From contig NZ_JAMBOO010000004.1 in assembly GCF_023715895.1 (NCBI RefSeq), forward strand, positions 1-64,000: 64,000 nt of DNA, in the 5' to 3' direction. The stretch comes from Domibacillus indicus. Its GTDB lineage: Bacteria > Bacillota > Bacilli > Bacillales > Domibacillaceae. This document shows positions 51,652 through 60,352 of the stretch, piece after piece; within the stretch, counting starts at the first letter, position 1; every line of letters begins with the position of its first letter. The notes under the pieces were generated by a model. The model made no database searches, had not been told where the DNA came from, and was given only the letters and a program-made list of their open reading frames with translations. The translations under genes were made by a program, and so were the position numbers.

Positions 51652-52038
51652 TAGTAAGCGGAATGCAGGAGTTACATTCGATAACGAGCTGCTGTAAAGG
51701 TTTTATACTGGAACCACAGCTTACAAAGGCTATTTTGATGCTGGCAGCACAATATAACGGGAATAAAAAATGCTTGGATAACTGTTCCAAGCATTTTTTA
51801 TTCTAATCAATAACAAACCATGAGTAAACCATTTTCGATATGATTGTTCTTTTTAGAGGCAGAAATAAAATCCTTGCTGCGTTATACGGTTGATTTTGAG
51901 TTAAATAAGAAGGCCGCAACAGATCATTGGCTTGAATCAATGATACAAATAATGCTGACATTTAAAACGAGGTACAGCAGTTAGAAGAGTAGAGAACCCT
52001 TCCATAAATAAAAACAAAATAGATAAACAGGATGAAAC
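51652..52038. other. region after rlmH with a possible gene remnant
   Basis: This stretch has a clear hairpin AATGCTTGGA...TCCAAGCATT followed by T (51766-51800), probably the rlmH terminator. From 51844 to 51984 a 46-codon frame beginning with TTG reads LEAEIKSLLRYTVDFELNKKAATDHWLESM..., with no ribosome site. It has protein-like composition but no recognised family, and may be the relic of a larger gene. Otherwise nothing is visible. Confidence 0.4.
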
Positions 52039-52070
52039 AAAAAAGCTGGCCTGAAAGGGCCAGCTTTTTT
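52039..52070. terminator. terminator at the DoxX gene end
   Basis: AAAAAAGCTGGCC...GGCCAGCTTTTTT is symmetric and can act on both strands; it ends the DoxX transcript on the minus strand. Confidence 0.88.
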
Positions 52071-52071
52071 A

Positions 52072-52473
52072 TCACGGTGTATAAATTAAAACGTACTCAC
52101 CCGGCCCGATTAAAGCGACGCCAATGGCTGCTGCAATCAAAACGAGATTGTATTCAAACCCGCCGTTTGTCATCCAGTAGCCGTTTTTGCCATGAACCGC
52201 AAAAATGGCATCAATCATAACAATGACAATCATGATCGCGCCGAGCCAGGTCAGAAAGCCGGCAGCAAACAGCAGGCCGCCAATGAATTCAAACAGTCCT
52301 GCCAGGACGGCCCACACCTTTGCGCCCTCTTTGATGCCGATTGACTCGAGCCAGCTTCCCGTTCCGGTAATACCTGTACCTCCGAACCAGCCGAACAGCT
52401 TTTGGGCACCGTGTCCGACAAAAGTTAATCCAATCACAAGCCGAATGATTAATAGTCCAAGATCTGCCGCCAT
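52072..52473 (-). CDS. DoxX family membrane protein
   Basis: Four-helix membrane protein (133 residues) with the DoxX pattern LGLLIIRLVIGLTFVGHGAQKLFGWFGG at the N-terminus and GGLLFAAGFLTWLGA in the middle. Members are associated with thiol or redox homeostasis and quinone metabolism, but most are uncharacterised. ATG behind GAAAGAAGGAAG. It is a separate unit downstream of the ywkB-like gene. Confidence 0.85.
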   Translation of the reverse strand: MAADLGLLIIRLVIGLTFVGHGAQKLFGWFGGTGITGTGSWLESIGIKEGAKVWAVLAGLFEFIGGLLFAAGFLTWLGAIMIVIVMIDAIFAVHGKNGYWMTNGGFEYNLVLIAAAIGVALIGPGEYVLIYTP

Positions 52474-52575
52474 ACTTCTTCCTTCTTTCAGTCAATGTAT
52501 TTTCAAAAGACATAATGGTTCTGATCAAAAACAAACAGATAACTTATTGTGAGGAAGCAAGACAATGTTTATGCC

Positions 52576-53523
52576 CTACATCAATAAAGAGATGTAAACC
52601 GGCAAGGAAACTAGGGATAAAACAGTGCTAATAACAAAAGAAGAAGCCGTTTCTGTACTCAACGAATCAAAACGGGTTGAAATCATGGCTGCCACAGCGG
52701 AACCCGGGAATGACACAAGCAAAATAGCTTTGACTGTATCTGCATGATTAATACCAACCATATGGGCTACGGCAATCATGAATAATGGAATCGCCACAAC
52801 CTTTAAAATAGAAATGCCAAATGAAATGGCTTTAAAGCTAATTTTGCGGATACCAACTGTGACACCGACAGCAAATAGCGCAACGCCGGATGTAACAGAT
52901 CCAATCTGGTCAAGGGCATCTTTTACGAGATCCGGTGACTGGAAGCCAAATAGTGTCAGCACGACGGCAGCAAGCGGGATACAGGCAAGCGGTTCGCTCA
53001 GGCCATGAAGAATAATGCCAAGCGTACTTGATTTCTCCTCTCCAGATGCGCCGCTGCTGCCTTGTCCGATTGTCCCCACGATTGTCGCTAAAGGATCCAG
53101 GAGGGCATTCACGACAATTCCCGTCACAGCAATGGGAATTGCCACTTCCTGGGCCCCAAATAAGCTTCCCAGCACAGAGATGCCCATAAAAGCAAATGCC
53201 GGCTGGGTTGAGTTGAGTGAAAACATGGATGCTTTTGTTAAATCGTACTTAAACCCAAAACGAGCAATCAATAAAAGAATCACATAAAAGCCAATAATAC
53301 CAATTGTCATCGTTAAGAAGAAAGGCCACTGGTTCATCAGCGTTTGTTTAGACGTTGATGTGATGCCAATAAAGAGATGGGCCGGCAGGGCAAATTTCGT
53401 TACCAATGTATTCAGGCCTTTAGAGGAATCGGCATTAAATACTCGAAAATAACCGCCTAAATAACCGAGTATAATCGTAAAAAAGATAGGAACCAACGTT
53501 AAGAAAATACTGCTAATACTCAT
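52576..53523 (-). CDS. ywkB: AEC-family permease, malate type (YwkB-like)
   Basis: Auxin-efflux-carrier family transporter (315 residues) with about ten membrane helices, a central loop containing GQGSSGASGEEKSS, and the C-terminal motif FPGSAVAAMISTRF. It lies downstream of the malic enzyme gene in the same direction, the arrangement of maeA(ywkA)-ywkB in B. subtilis, suggesting malate or related dicarboxylate transport. The ATG at 53523 is preferred over an in-frame GTG at 53532. Specificity is inferred from context. Confidence 0.8.
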   Translation of the reverse strand: MSISSIFLTLVPIFFTIILGYLGGYFRVFNADSSKGLNTLVTKFALPAHLFIGITSTSKQTLMNQWPFFLTMTIGIIGFYVILLLIARFGFKYDLTKASMFSLNSTQPAFAFMGISVLGSLFGAQEVAIPIAVTGIVVNALLDPLATIVGTIGQGSSGASGEEKSSTLGIILHGLSEPLACIPLAAVVLTLFGFQSPDLVKDALDQIGSVTSGVALFAVGVTVGIRKISFKAISFGISILKVVAIPLFMIAVAHMVGINHADTVKAILLVSFPGSAVAAMISTRFDSLSTETASSFVISTVLSLVSLPVYISLLM

Positions 53524-53640
53524 TCTATACACACTTCACTTTCAGAATTTCTCTTTAAATATGCACTTGATCGGCCTGCTCGAAAGGAAAGAGCTTGTTC
53601 ATCTTTCCTCTTTTATGAGCATCCAGACCGATAAAACTTT

Positions 53641-55338
53641 TTACTTTTTGTAAATAATTTCTTTGTACTCAGGCTTCCATACGTCTTCTATGACTGCTTT
53701 TTCAATCGCAGCGATATCCGCTCTAGCTATTCCTTCCGCTACAGCCGTTTTGGCTACCTCGAGCGCCACAGATCGAGAGACCTCCTGCAGCTGATCGATA
53801 GAAGGCAGGAGAGAAGCGCCAGGCTTGCTTGTATCTGATGATTGGGCGACTGCGGCTGCGGCTGCAGCAAGCATTCCTTTGGAGATTTTGACTGCTTTGG
53901 CCGCAATCGCGCCTAATCCAAGTCCAGGGAACACAAAAGCATTGTTTGATTGCCCGATTTCATACGTTACACCGTTATAGGATATATCCTCAAATGGGCT
54001 TCCTGTTGCGATCAAAGCTCTGCCTTCCGTCCAGGCAAGTAAATCTGCCGGTGTAGCTTCTGCTAAAGGAGTCGGGTTCGACATCGGCATAATAATCGGA
54101 CGCTCCACATGCTTGGCCATTTCCTGAATGATTTCTTTTGAAAAAGCGCCGGCTTGTCCGGAAGTACCAATTAAAATGGTTGGCTTGACCTGTTTAATCA
54201 CTTCCATAAGCGGGATGATACCGTCTTCGCTGCGCGCCCAGGTTTTTACTTCTTCTGCTTTTCGTGTGTATGGCTGTTGAAATGGAAAAACATCCGTCAT
54301 AAGATCGGTTAATAAGCCGCGGTAGTCGACAGCCCAGAATTGATTGTATGCCTCTTCTTTAGACATGCCCTCCAGCACCATTGCTTCTGCCATTTGATCG
54401 GCGTTTCCAATTCCTGCAGCACCAGGGCCGAATACAACAACCCGCTGTTCGGTTAACGGAACACCTGTTATCTTCAGGGCGGACATTACAGCAGCAAGGG
54501 TGACAGCACCAGTACCTTGTATATCATCGTTAAACGTCAGAATGGAATCACCGTACTGATCGATAATATTGCGTGCGTTCACGTTTCCAAGGTCTTCCCA
54601 GTGAATAAGCGCTTCAGGGAAGAATTGCTGGCAATTGGCAACAAACAGATCAATCAATTTGGCGTACGTTTCACCGCGAACACGGCTAAACTTGTTGCCA
54701 ACATAAAGCTCATCATGAAGAAGGCTTTCGTTATCCGTTCCAACGTCAAGTACAACAGGAAGAACGCGGCTCGGATCGATACCGGCGGCCGCAGTGTAAA
54801 CAGCCAATTTACCAATCGCAATATTAATTCCGCCTACACCTTGATCTCCAATACCAAGAATGCTCTCGGAATCTGTTGCTACAATCAAATCAATGTCATT
54901 TGCAGCGTAGTGAAGGTTTTGAAAGGCTTCTTCCATTTCTTCCATATTATCAACTGATAAGTATAATCCCCCGGGACGGTGATATTCGTGAGAATACTTT
55001 TGAATCGATTCACCGACAGTCGGCGTGTAAATGATCGGCAGCATTTCGCTGAGGTGATCTTTCAGCAGACGGTAAAACAGAACAACGTTACGGTTATATA
55101 AATCATGAAGCAGGCCGTTTTTACGAATGCTGCTTGATTGAGCAGCAAATTGTGTATACGCCCGCTTTGCCTGCTGATCAAGTGTCAGCACCTGAGGGGG
55201 AAGTAATCCCTCAAGCCCAAGTTCTTTTCTCTCTTTCTTTGTAAAAGCCACCCCTTTATTGATAAAAGGGTTTAAAAGAACCTCTTTTCCTCTCAAAGAG
55301 GTTTCCCATTTCATATTTGTTTTTACTTCCGTGGTCAT
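53641..55338 (-). CDS. maeA: NAD-dependent malic enzyme
   Basis: Oxidative decarboxylation of malate to pyruvate (565 residues; the large malic-enzyme class). Visible are [11 protein letters not shown] near residue 105 with the catalytic tyrosine, the malate/metal region [15 protein letters not shown]...[11 protein letters not shown], and the nucleotide fold [26 protein letters not shown] is near the end. ATG behind GGAAGAAGGAA. With the downstream AEC permease it forms a malate-use unit. Confidence 0.95.
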   Translation of the reverse strand: MTTEVKTNMKWETSLRGKEVLLNPFINKGVAFTKKERKELGLEGLLPPQVLTLDQQAKRAYTQFAAQSSSIRKNGLLHDLYNRNVVLFYRLLKDHLSEMLPIIYTPTVGESIQKYSHEYHRPGGLYLSVDNMEEMEEAFQNLHYAANDIDLIVATDSESILGIGDQGVGGINIAIGKLAVYTAAAGIDPSRVLPVVLDVGTDNESLLHDELYVGNKFSRVRGETYAKLIDLFVANCQQFFPEALIHWEDLGNVNARNIIDQYGDSILTFNDDIQGTGAVTLAAVMSALKITGVPLTEQRVVVFGPGAAGIGNADQMAEAMVLEGMSKEEAYNQFWAVDYRGLLTDLMTDVFPFQQPYTRKAEEVKTWARSEDGIIPLMEVIKQVKPTILIGTSGQAGAFSKEIIQEMAKHVERPIIMPMSNPTPLAEATPADLLAWTEGRALIATGSPFEDISYNGVTYEIGQSNNAFVFPGLGLGAIAAKAVKISKGMLAAAAAAVAQSSDTSKPGASLLPSIDQLQEVSRSVALEVAKTAVAEGIARADIAAIEKAVIEDVWKPEYKEIIYKK

Positions 55339-55737
55339 TTCTATTCCTTCTTCCTATCTGTTTGGCGGCAGTGTCCATTTCTGTTCTTTTGACAGTCAAG
55401 CACGCTGGCTTTTCGTGCATCCATGAGCCGGGCCTTACTCCTGCTTTCCGGAAGCCTTTTTCCTTGCTTTTATGTATGCCTTCCATTTTAAACAGCGTTA
55501 TGAAAAGTGAGCCAGCTTAGGTACGGGGCTGTAAACCAATTTGATGGTCAGTAAGTAGTAAGGGAAATCTTCTTAAAATGCTCATGTTGCATTTGTTTGA
55601 TCTTAAAGCCAAAACGAGTGCACGACAGCAGCCAGCCATTTTAAAAAGTGCCGCCTTTAAGTACCATTATGAACCCCAGGATAAAATTTGTGAAGTAGTA
55701 ATACTTTTTTATCCTAGTTTCTTTTATATACTTATAT
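55339..55737. other. divergent regulatory region between maeA and the HxlR gene
   Basis: No gene is supported here. An imperfect inverted repeat AGGATAAAA...TTTTATCCT (about 55678-55716) lies upstream of the HxlR promoter. The promoter of maeA must also be in this interval, but I cannot single it out. Confidence 0.5.
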
Positions 55738-55766
55738 TTGAAAACGATTCCAAGTTATGATATGAT
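55738..55766 (+). promoter_or_regulatory. promoter of the double-HxlR gene
   Basis: TTGAAA (55738-55743), 17-base spacer, TATGAT (55761-55766). It overlaps the 5' part of the longest reading frame, so translation must start further down, supporting the TTG at 55816. Confidence 0.7.
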
Positions 55767-55815
55767 CGATACAAGATGGACAGGTGTGTTTAAAAAAGTT
55801 AAAGCAGGTGGAAAA

Positions 55816-56469
55816 TTGGATTACAAGGATCAAGTTTGTAAAGAATTGACACCATTGGAGATGATGGTCGGAAAGTGGAAGCCCATTATTGTTTTACATT
55901 TGATAAGAGAAGGAACAAAGAGGTTTAGCGAACTGCAAAAGTTAATACCCGAGATTAACAAAAGAACACTCACGCTTCACCTGCGTGAATTAGAAGAGCA
56001 GGACATCGTGCAGCGGGTCGTTTTTCCAGAGGTTCCGCCTCGCGTAGAATATTCGATGACAGAGCATGGAAAAACACTCCATCCGGTTCTGCTTAAGATA
56101 TATGAGTCGGAAGTAAAGCGTATCGGGGATACTGAAGCCGAAAGAGATATAAGCAAAATATTTACGGCCCTTGAAGCAAGAGTGGGGAAATGGAAGCCGA
56201 TTCTGCTTTTACATCTGCTAAAAGGAGGCACAAAAAGGTTTAATGAATTACATAAACTGGTGCCTGACATAAGCAAAAGAATGCTGACCGTGCAGCTGCG
56301 GGAATTAGAAAGCAGGGATATTGTCCTTCGGGTTGTGTATCCTCAAGTTCCGCCTAAAGTGGAATACTCCATTACAGAACACGGAAGGGAACTTCAGCCC
56401 GTTTTAGAAGCCATGCATACGTGGGGGAAAGCTCATATTGAACATATGAAAAACAAGGCTTTTCAATAG
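55816..56469 (+). CDS. transcription regulator with two fused HxlR domains
   Basis: The protein (217 residues from TTG 55816, behind AGGTGGA) is an internal duplication. Copy 1 (about 10-100) reads [17 protein letters not shown]...[27 protein letters not shown]. Copy 2 (about 118-208) reads [17 protein letters not shown]...[27 protein letters not shown]. Each ends in VPPxVEYSxTEHG. Both winged helices look intact. HxlR proteins normally dimerise from single domains, so this is a covalent dimer. It is divergent from maeA and convergent with the nitroreductase. Effector unknown. Confidence 0.88.
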   Translation: MDYKDQVCKELTPLEMMVGKWKPIIVLHLIREGTKRFSELQKLIPEINKRTLTLHLRELEEQDIVQRVVFPEVPPRVEYSMTEHGKTLHPVLLKIYESEVKRIGDTEAERDISKIFTALEARVGKWKPILLLHLLKGGTKRFNELHKLVPDISKRMLTVQLRELESRDIVLRVVYPQVPPKVEYSITEHGRELQPVLEAMHTWGKAHIEHMKNKAFQ

Positions 56470-56635
56470 AAGGGATAAAAAAGGTTTTTGCGCATTAATG
56501 GCAGAATTTAATGGAAAAGTATCATCTTTTCTGGTGATTTTTCAGACTGTTGGAAAAGTTCTTTCGACGCTTTTCATTGTGTTGTATAAAAAAATAATCG
56601 GCCATAGTTATATAAAGGCAAGAGTGCACTTGAAT

Positions 56636-56680
56636 AGGAAGCCGCCTGTGGAAGAAAATCCAGAGGCGGCTTTTTGCTGC
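56636..56680. terminator. convergent terminator after the HxlR and nitroreductase genes
   Basis: AAGCCGCCTGTGG...CCAGAGGCGGCTTTTT has T on the plus strand and a complementary AT flank. An open frame crossing it (56498-56788) is not a gene. Confidence 0.8.
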
Positions 56681-56689
56681 ACAGCTTTT

Positions 56690-57367
56690 TTATTCAATCC
56701 ACTGAACAATATCATTCATGTCTTTTCTTGTTTTTGGACGCGGCTCGTTCTTGCGATAGCCGAATGCGACCATAACAGAAATCGCTAAATGATCATCTTC
56801 AAGCAGATTTTCTTCTTTAAGCAGCTTTTGTACTTTTTCAAAATGGAAGCCTTCAATCGGACATGAATCAATGCCGATCAAAGCGGCAGTCGTCATCATA
56901 TTGGCCATCGCAATATACGTTTGTTTCCCAGCCCAGTCCAGCATGGTACGCTCATTTTCTAAAAGGTTAAGATCTTCTTCCTGAAAAGATTTGTACCGTT
57001 CTTTAATTTTGTCAAAGAGCTCAGGCGGAAATTTCTTTACGTTCAGCATTTGATTCTTTACATAGTCTGAATCATACTTTGTATCTTTGATCGTTCTTGC
57101 CAAAATCACGACAAAGTGGCTTGCAGTCGGCAGCTGCCCTTGTGCTCCCCAGGAAACTTCACGCAGTTTTTCACGGAGTTCTGGATTCTGGATCACTAAA
57201 AACTTCCAAGGCTCATAGCCGACAGAGCTTGGAGATAAGCGGGCTGCTTCTAAAATCAGCTCAAAATCTTCTTTCGGTATTTTTTTCGTTGGATCAAATT
57301 CTTTTGTGGCATGTCTAAATTCGAAAGCCTTTAAAATGTCCTGGTGTGTAATAGAAGAGTGGCTCAT
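56690..57367 (-). CDS. yfkO: NAD(P)H nitroreductase, YfkO-like
   Basis: FMN-dependent oxidoreductase of the nitroreductase fold (225 residues). It has the FRHATKEFDP start, LSPSSVGYEPWKFLVIQNPELREKLRE, the ASHFVVILART core and IGIDSCPIEGF, closely following B. subtilis YfkO. It reduces quinones or nitroaromatics; physiological substrate unknown. ATG behind AAAAAGGAG. It converges with the HxlR regulator; HxlR-type proteins often control nitroreductases. Confidence 0.9.
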   Translation of the reverse strand: MSHSSITHQDILKAFEFRHATKEFDPTKKIPKEDFELILEAARLSPSSVGYEPWKFLVIQNPELREKLREVSWGAQGQLPTASHFVVILARTIKDTKYDSDYVKNQMLNVKKFPPELFDKIKERYKSFQEEDLNLLENERTMLDWAGKQTYIAMANMMTTAALIGIDSCPIEGFHFEKVQKLLKEENLLEDDHLAISVMVAFGYRKNEPRPKTRKDMNDIVQWIE

Positions 57368-57684
57368 ATACTTGAATACTCCTTTTTATAGCATGTTTTT
57401 TACCCACATATTGTGCCCGTGAGTGAATGGATTATGATGATGATCAGTATAAATAATGAACGGGCGAAAGGAAAATAGTTTGCTCAAAAGAGAAGGTATG
57501 GAAAGGGAGGACGGAGAAAAGAAAAGGAGTGGGCTGTCAGTATCTCTTGGCGTAAATTTCCTTGTGAAAACAAAAGAGAATATAAGTTTATGTCCACGGA
57601 AAAGAGGGTAGGTAAAGACAGGCCTATTTTACTCAATCAAGGACAGGCTTACAAGTGTTATAGACTGAAAAAGGACGTGGAAAC
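57368..57684. other. intergenic region before yhcX
   Basis: Divergent promoter space for the nitroreductase and yhcX. I see no convincing promoter, RNA or gene. A 37-codon ATG frame at 57498 lacks family resemblance. The stretch is purine-rich on the plus strand. Confidence 0.5.
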
Positions 57685-59232
57685 GTGTCAGAGACCGATA
57701 TGTCAAAATACGAGAAAAAAATTATCGTGCGAAATATACGTTATGAAGATATTGATGAAATCATGAAGCTGTGGGGCCGCTGTTTCCCAGGTATGGAGCC
57801 ATGGAAGCGGGAGCAGCTGGAAAGTCATATCCACATTTTTCCTGAAGGTCAGTTTTGTGTAGAATATGAGGATAAAATTGTGGGCTCCTGCTCAAGCCTG
57901 ATTGTTAATTTTGACGAGTACGATGACCAGCACACGTGGAACACGATTACAGACAATGGATATATTACAAACCATGATCCCAATGGTTTTAACTTATACG
58001 GTATTGAAGTGATGGTAGATCCTGAATACCGCCGGATGAAAATCGGGCACCGTCTTTATGAAGCGCGGAAAGAGCTCGCCCGCCAGTTAAATCTTCAAAG
58101 CATCATTATCGGAGGGCGAATTCCGAATTATCATAAACACAAAGCGGAGATGACACCGCGTGAGTATGTGGCGGCTGTTGAAAAGCACAGCATTTATGAT
58201 CCGGTTTTATCTTTCCAGCTTCTTGAAGGATTTACGATTAAGCGTATTAATACGCGATATCTTCCTGACGACGCAGCGTCCGATTCTTTTGCTACATTAA
58301 TGGAATGGAACAACATTGATTACCTGGCCAAGTCGCGGCGTGTATACCGCGCGTCTTTCCCGGTAAGAATTTGCGCGATCCAATATATGATGAAAAAAAT
58401 TGATTCCTTCGAGGATTTTGCCCGCCAGGTAGAGTACTACGTAGATGTGGCTGCTGATTTCGGGTCTGACTTCGCTGTTTTTCCGGAGCTGTTTACGACA
58501 CAATTAATGTCGTTTCTCGAAGAAAAGCGGCCGGACCGCGCTGTCCGCCGTCTGGCTACGTACACAGACCAGTACATCGAATTGTTTACGGAGCTGGCTG
58601 TCCGCTATAACGTAAACATTATTGGCGGCTCCCACTTCGTTGAAAGCGAAGGCAATATTTATAATGTAGCTTATTTATTCCGCCGCGACGGAACCATTGA
58701 AAAACAGGAAAAAATTCATGCGACGCCAAATGAGCAAAAGTGGTGGGGAATTGCGGAAGGAAACAAAATTGAAGTATTCGATACGGATTGTGGAAAAATT
58801 GCGATCCAAATTTGTTATGATATTGAATTTCCGGAGCTTGCCCGCATTGCCGTCGACCAGGGAGCCAACATTATTTTTGTTCCATTCTGTACAGACGACC
58901 GCCAAGGATATCTTCGTGTCCGCTATTGCGCCCAGGCGCGGGCTGTCGAGAACCAGGCCTACATTTGTATTGCCGGAACGGTCGGCAACTTAACCCATGT
59001 AGAAAATATGGACATTCAGTACGCACAATCGGCTATTTTCTCTCCTTCTGATTTCGGATTTGCAAGAGACGGAATTGTAGGAGAATGCGATGCGAACGTA
59101 GACACGGTCGTAGTAGGGGATGTGGATCTGGAAAAGCTGAGAAGATCCCGGAACGCCGGGTCGGTCAGACAGCTGCGCGACCGGCGTCGTGACTTATACC
59201 GAATTGAACTGAATCAATTAGAATCAGAGTAA
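57685..59232 (+). CDS. yhcX: GNAT acetyltransferase-nitrilase fusion protein (YhcX)
   Basis: Two-domain enzyme (515 residues, GTG start). The N-terminal GNAT domain (about 12-200) has the acetyl-CoA region VDPEYRRMKIGHRLYEAR. The C-terminal carbon-nitrogen hydrolase domain (about 225-500) has catalytic Glu268 (FPELFTT), Lys343 (EKIHATPNE) and Cys377 (IQICYDIEFPE), all present. It matches B. subtilis YhcX in length and order. Substrate is unknown; the fusion suggests acylation and amide hydrolysis of one small molecule. Confidence 0.92.
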   Translation: MSETDMSKYEKKIIVRNIRYEDIDEIMKLWGRCFPGMEPWKREQLESHIHIFPEGQFCVEYEDKIVGSCSSLIVNFDEYDDQHTWNTITDNGYITNHDPNGFNLYGIEVMVDPEYRRMKIGHRLYEARKELARQLNLQSIIIGGRIPNYHKHKAEMTPREYVAAVEKHSIYDPVLSFQLLEGFTIKRINTRYLPDDAASDSFATLMEWNNIDYLAKSRRVYRASFPVRICAIQYMMKKIDSFEDFARQVEYYVDVAADFGSDFAVFPELFTTQLMSFLEEKRPDRAVRRLATYTDQYIELFTELAVRYNVNIIGGSHFVESEGNIYNVAYLFRRDGTIEKQEKIHATPNEQKWWGIAEGNKIEVFDTDCGKIAIQICYDIEFPELARIAVDQGANIIFVPFCTDDRQGYLRVRYCAQARAVENQAYICIAGTVGNLTHVENMDIQYAQSAIFSPSDFGFARDGIVGECDANVDTVVVGDVDLEKLRRSRNAGSVRQLRDRRRDLYRIELNQLESE

Positions 59233-59285
59233 GTAGAATATAGCCGCAAGACATTTGAGTCTATTTCTAGCAGGACCTTCAAAAA

Positions 59286-59651
59286 TTGCTTGGTGAAAAT
59301 ATGCTGCGTATTTTAAGAGAAGTAGAAAAAGCAGCAGATTATAAGCCGACAGACGGCAGCAAAAATCTGAAATTGGTTCCTTCCCTGCAAATGGGTGAAA
59401 CCATCGCAAGCAATACGCCTTTGTTAACAGCGAAAGTGGAAGGAAAGCAGCTTGCACAAATGAAGGAAGAAAGCCTGCGGATTGTGGTGGATGGCATTCC
59501 ATACACTCCACATTTTGATCCGGAAACATCCACTGTTTCAGTCCAGCTTCAAGAACCACTCAAAGAAAAATTCCATGTGGTAACATTTGAAGCAAAAACG
59601 AGCACAGGGAAAGCCGCAAAAGAAACAAGAATTTTTTATATCAATCAATAA
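59286..59651 (+). pseudogene. C-terminal gene fragment, possibly amidohydrolase with Ig-like tail
   Basis: An open frame of 121 codons begins with TTG after an in-frame stop at 59268-59270. The codons just before and after it read QDLQKLLGENMLRILREVEK, which resembles the end of amidohydrolase-type barrels (DLEKLLGxNxLRL), followed by an Ig-like stretch (VVDGIPYTPHFDPET...FEAKTS). There is no clear ribosome site. I read it as the surviving C-terminus of a larger gene. An intact small protein starting at ATG 59301 cannot be excluded. Confidence 0.5.
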
Positions 59652-59671
59652 ATAACATAGTCCTGACGATG

Positions 59672-59727
59672 AAAAACGAAACCTCGAATGACCGGCTTTT
59701 GATGAGTCTCATTCGAGGTTTTTTGCT
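59672..59727 (+). terminator. terminator after the fragment
   Basis: AAACCTCGAATGA...TCATTCGAGGTTT followed by TTTT, with a 15-18 base loop. Confidence 0.8.
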
Positions 59728-59837
59728 TTTGTATAAACAGGGCTCAAAATAACTTGTTAGATTTTCTGACATGGAAAGTGACGATTTATCAGAATTTTTA
59801 TACGATAAACAAAAGAATAAACAGCAGGTGAAGAACG

Positions 59838-60188
59838 GTGAATGCCTCTTTTAAAAAACAGCTGTCTCAGCTGTACAATGAAGTGAATCAAGAAATTTAC
59901 AGTACAGGCGTAAGCAAGCAAAAAATAGACGTTGTAGAAAACCGCATTGTCATTTTTGCTCAAACAAAACGTTCGCCTTTGATTTCCGCTTTAGGCAGGC
60001 GCTATCCGGAGTTAACACTGTCTGTCGACGGGGCTTTAGCGACGGAATACAAACACAGCTTAAAAGAACGGATTGAAGAACAGTTTGGACTGACAGTGAC
60101 AGCTATTTTTAAAGATTACGACGCGGTAAGCCAGCATGCCTGCACCGTCATTTATGTAAAAGAATCACTTGATACATCCCATAAATAA
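59838..60188 (+). CDS. DUF2294 (MpsC-like) protein
   Basis: The 116-residue cytoplasmic protein has a GTG start behind AGGTGAAGAACG and resembles the DUF2294 family: LSQLYNEVNQEIYSTGVSKQKIDVVENRIVIFAQTKRSPLI...VDGALATEYKHSLKERIEEQFG...YDAVSQHACTVIYV. In staphylococci MpsC is part of a membrane-potential-generating bicarbonate/sodium system with MpsA and MpsB, but no mpsAB genes are nearby here. Role unassigned. Confidence 0.8.
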   Translation: MNASFKKQLSQLYNEVNQEIYSTGVSKQKIDVVENRIVIFAQTKRSPLISALGRRYPELTLSVDGALATEYKHSLKERIEEQFGLTVTAIFKDYDAVSQHACTVIYVKESLDTSHK

Positions 60189-60280
60189 GGAAACTGCTGG
60201 AGAAATTTGATTTATCATTTTTCTTCACCAGCATTCTTTTAAAAAGCCGGAAGCTTACATGTCGTTATACGTCATATAAG

Positions 60281-60332
60281 AGCCGTAGAAACAGAAGGAG
60301 GAGTCTCCTTTTATTTCTACGGCTCTTTTTTA
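60281..60332 (+). terminator. long hairpin upstream of the urate permease gene
   Basis: AAGAGCCGTAGAAA (60281-60294) pairs perfectly with TTTCTACGGCTCTT, followed by TTTTT. The loop includes the small inverted repeat AAGGAGGAGTCTCCTT. It ends about 20 bases before the permease start, so it is either the terminator of the DUF2294 gene or an attenuator of the purine genes. Confidence 0.75.
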
Positions 60333-60352
60333 TAGAAAAGGAGGAGCAATAA

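Noticed and set aside
56498-56788. A 96-codon plus-strand frame
   Set aside because: It crosses a strong terminator and overlaps the end of the nitroreductase gene on the other strand.
60189-60352. Purine riboswitch ahead of the urate permease
   Set aside because: The conserved core bases of the purine aptamer are not present; only a terminator-like hairpin is seen.
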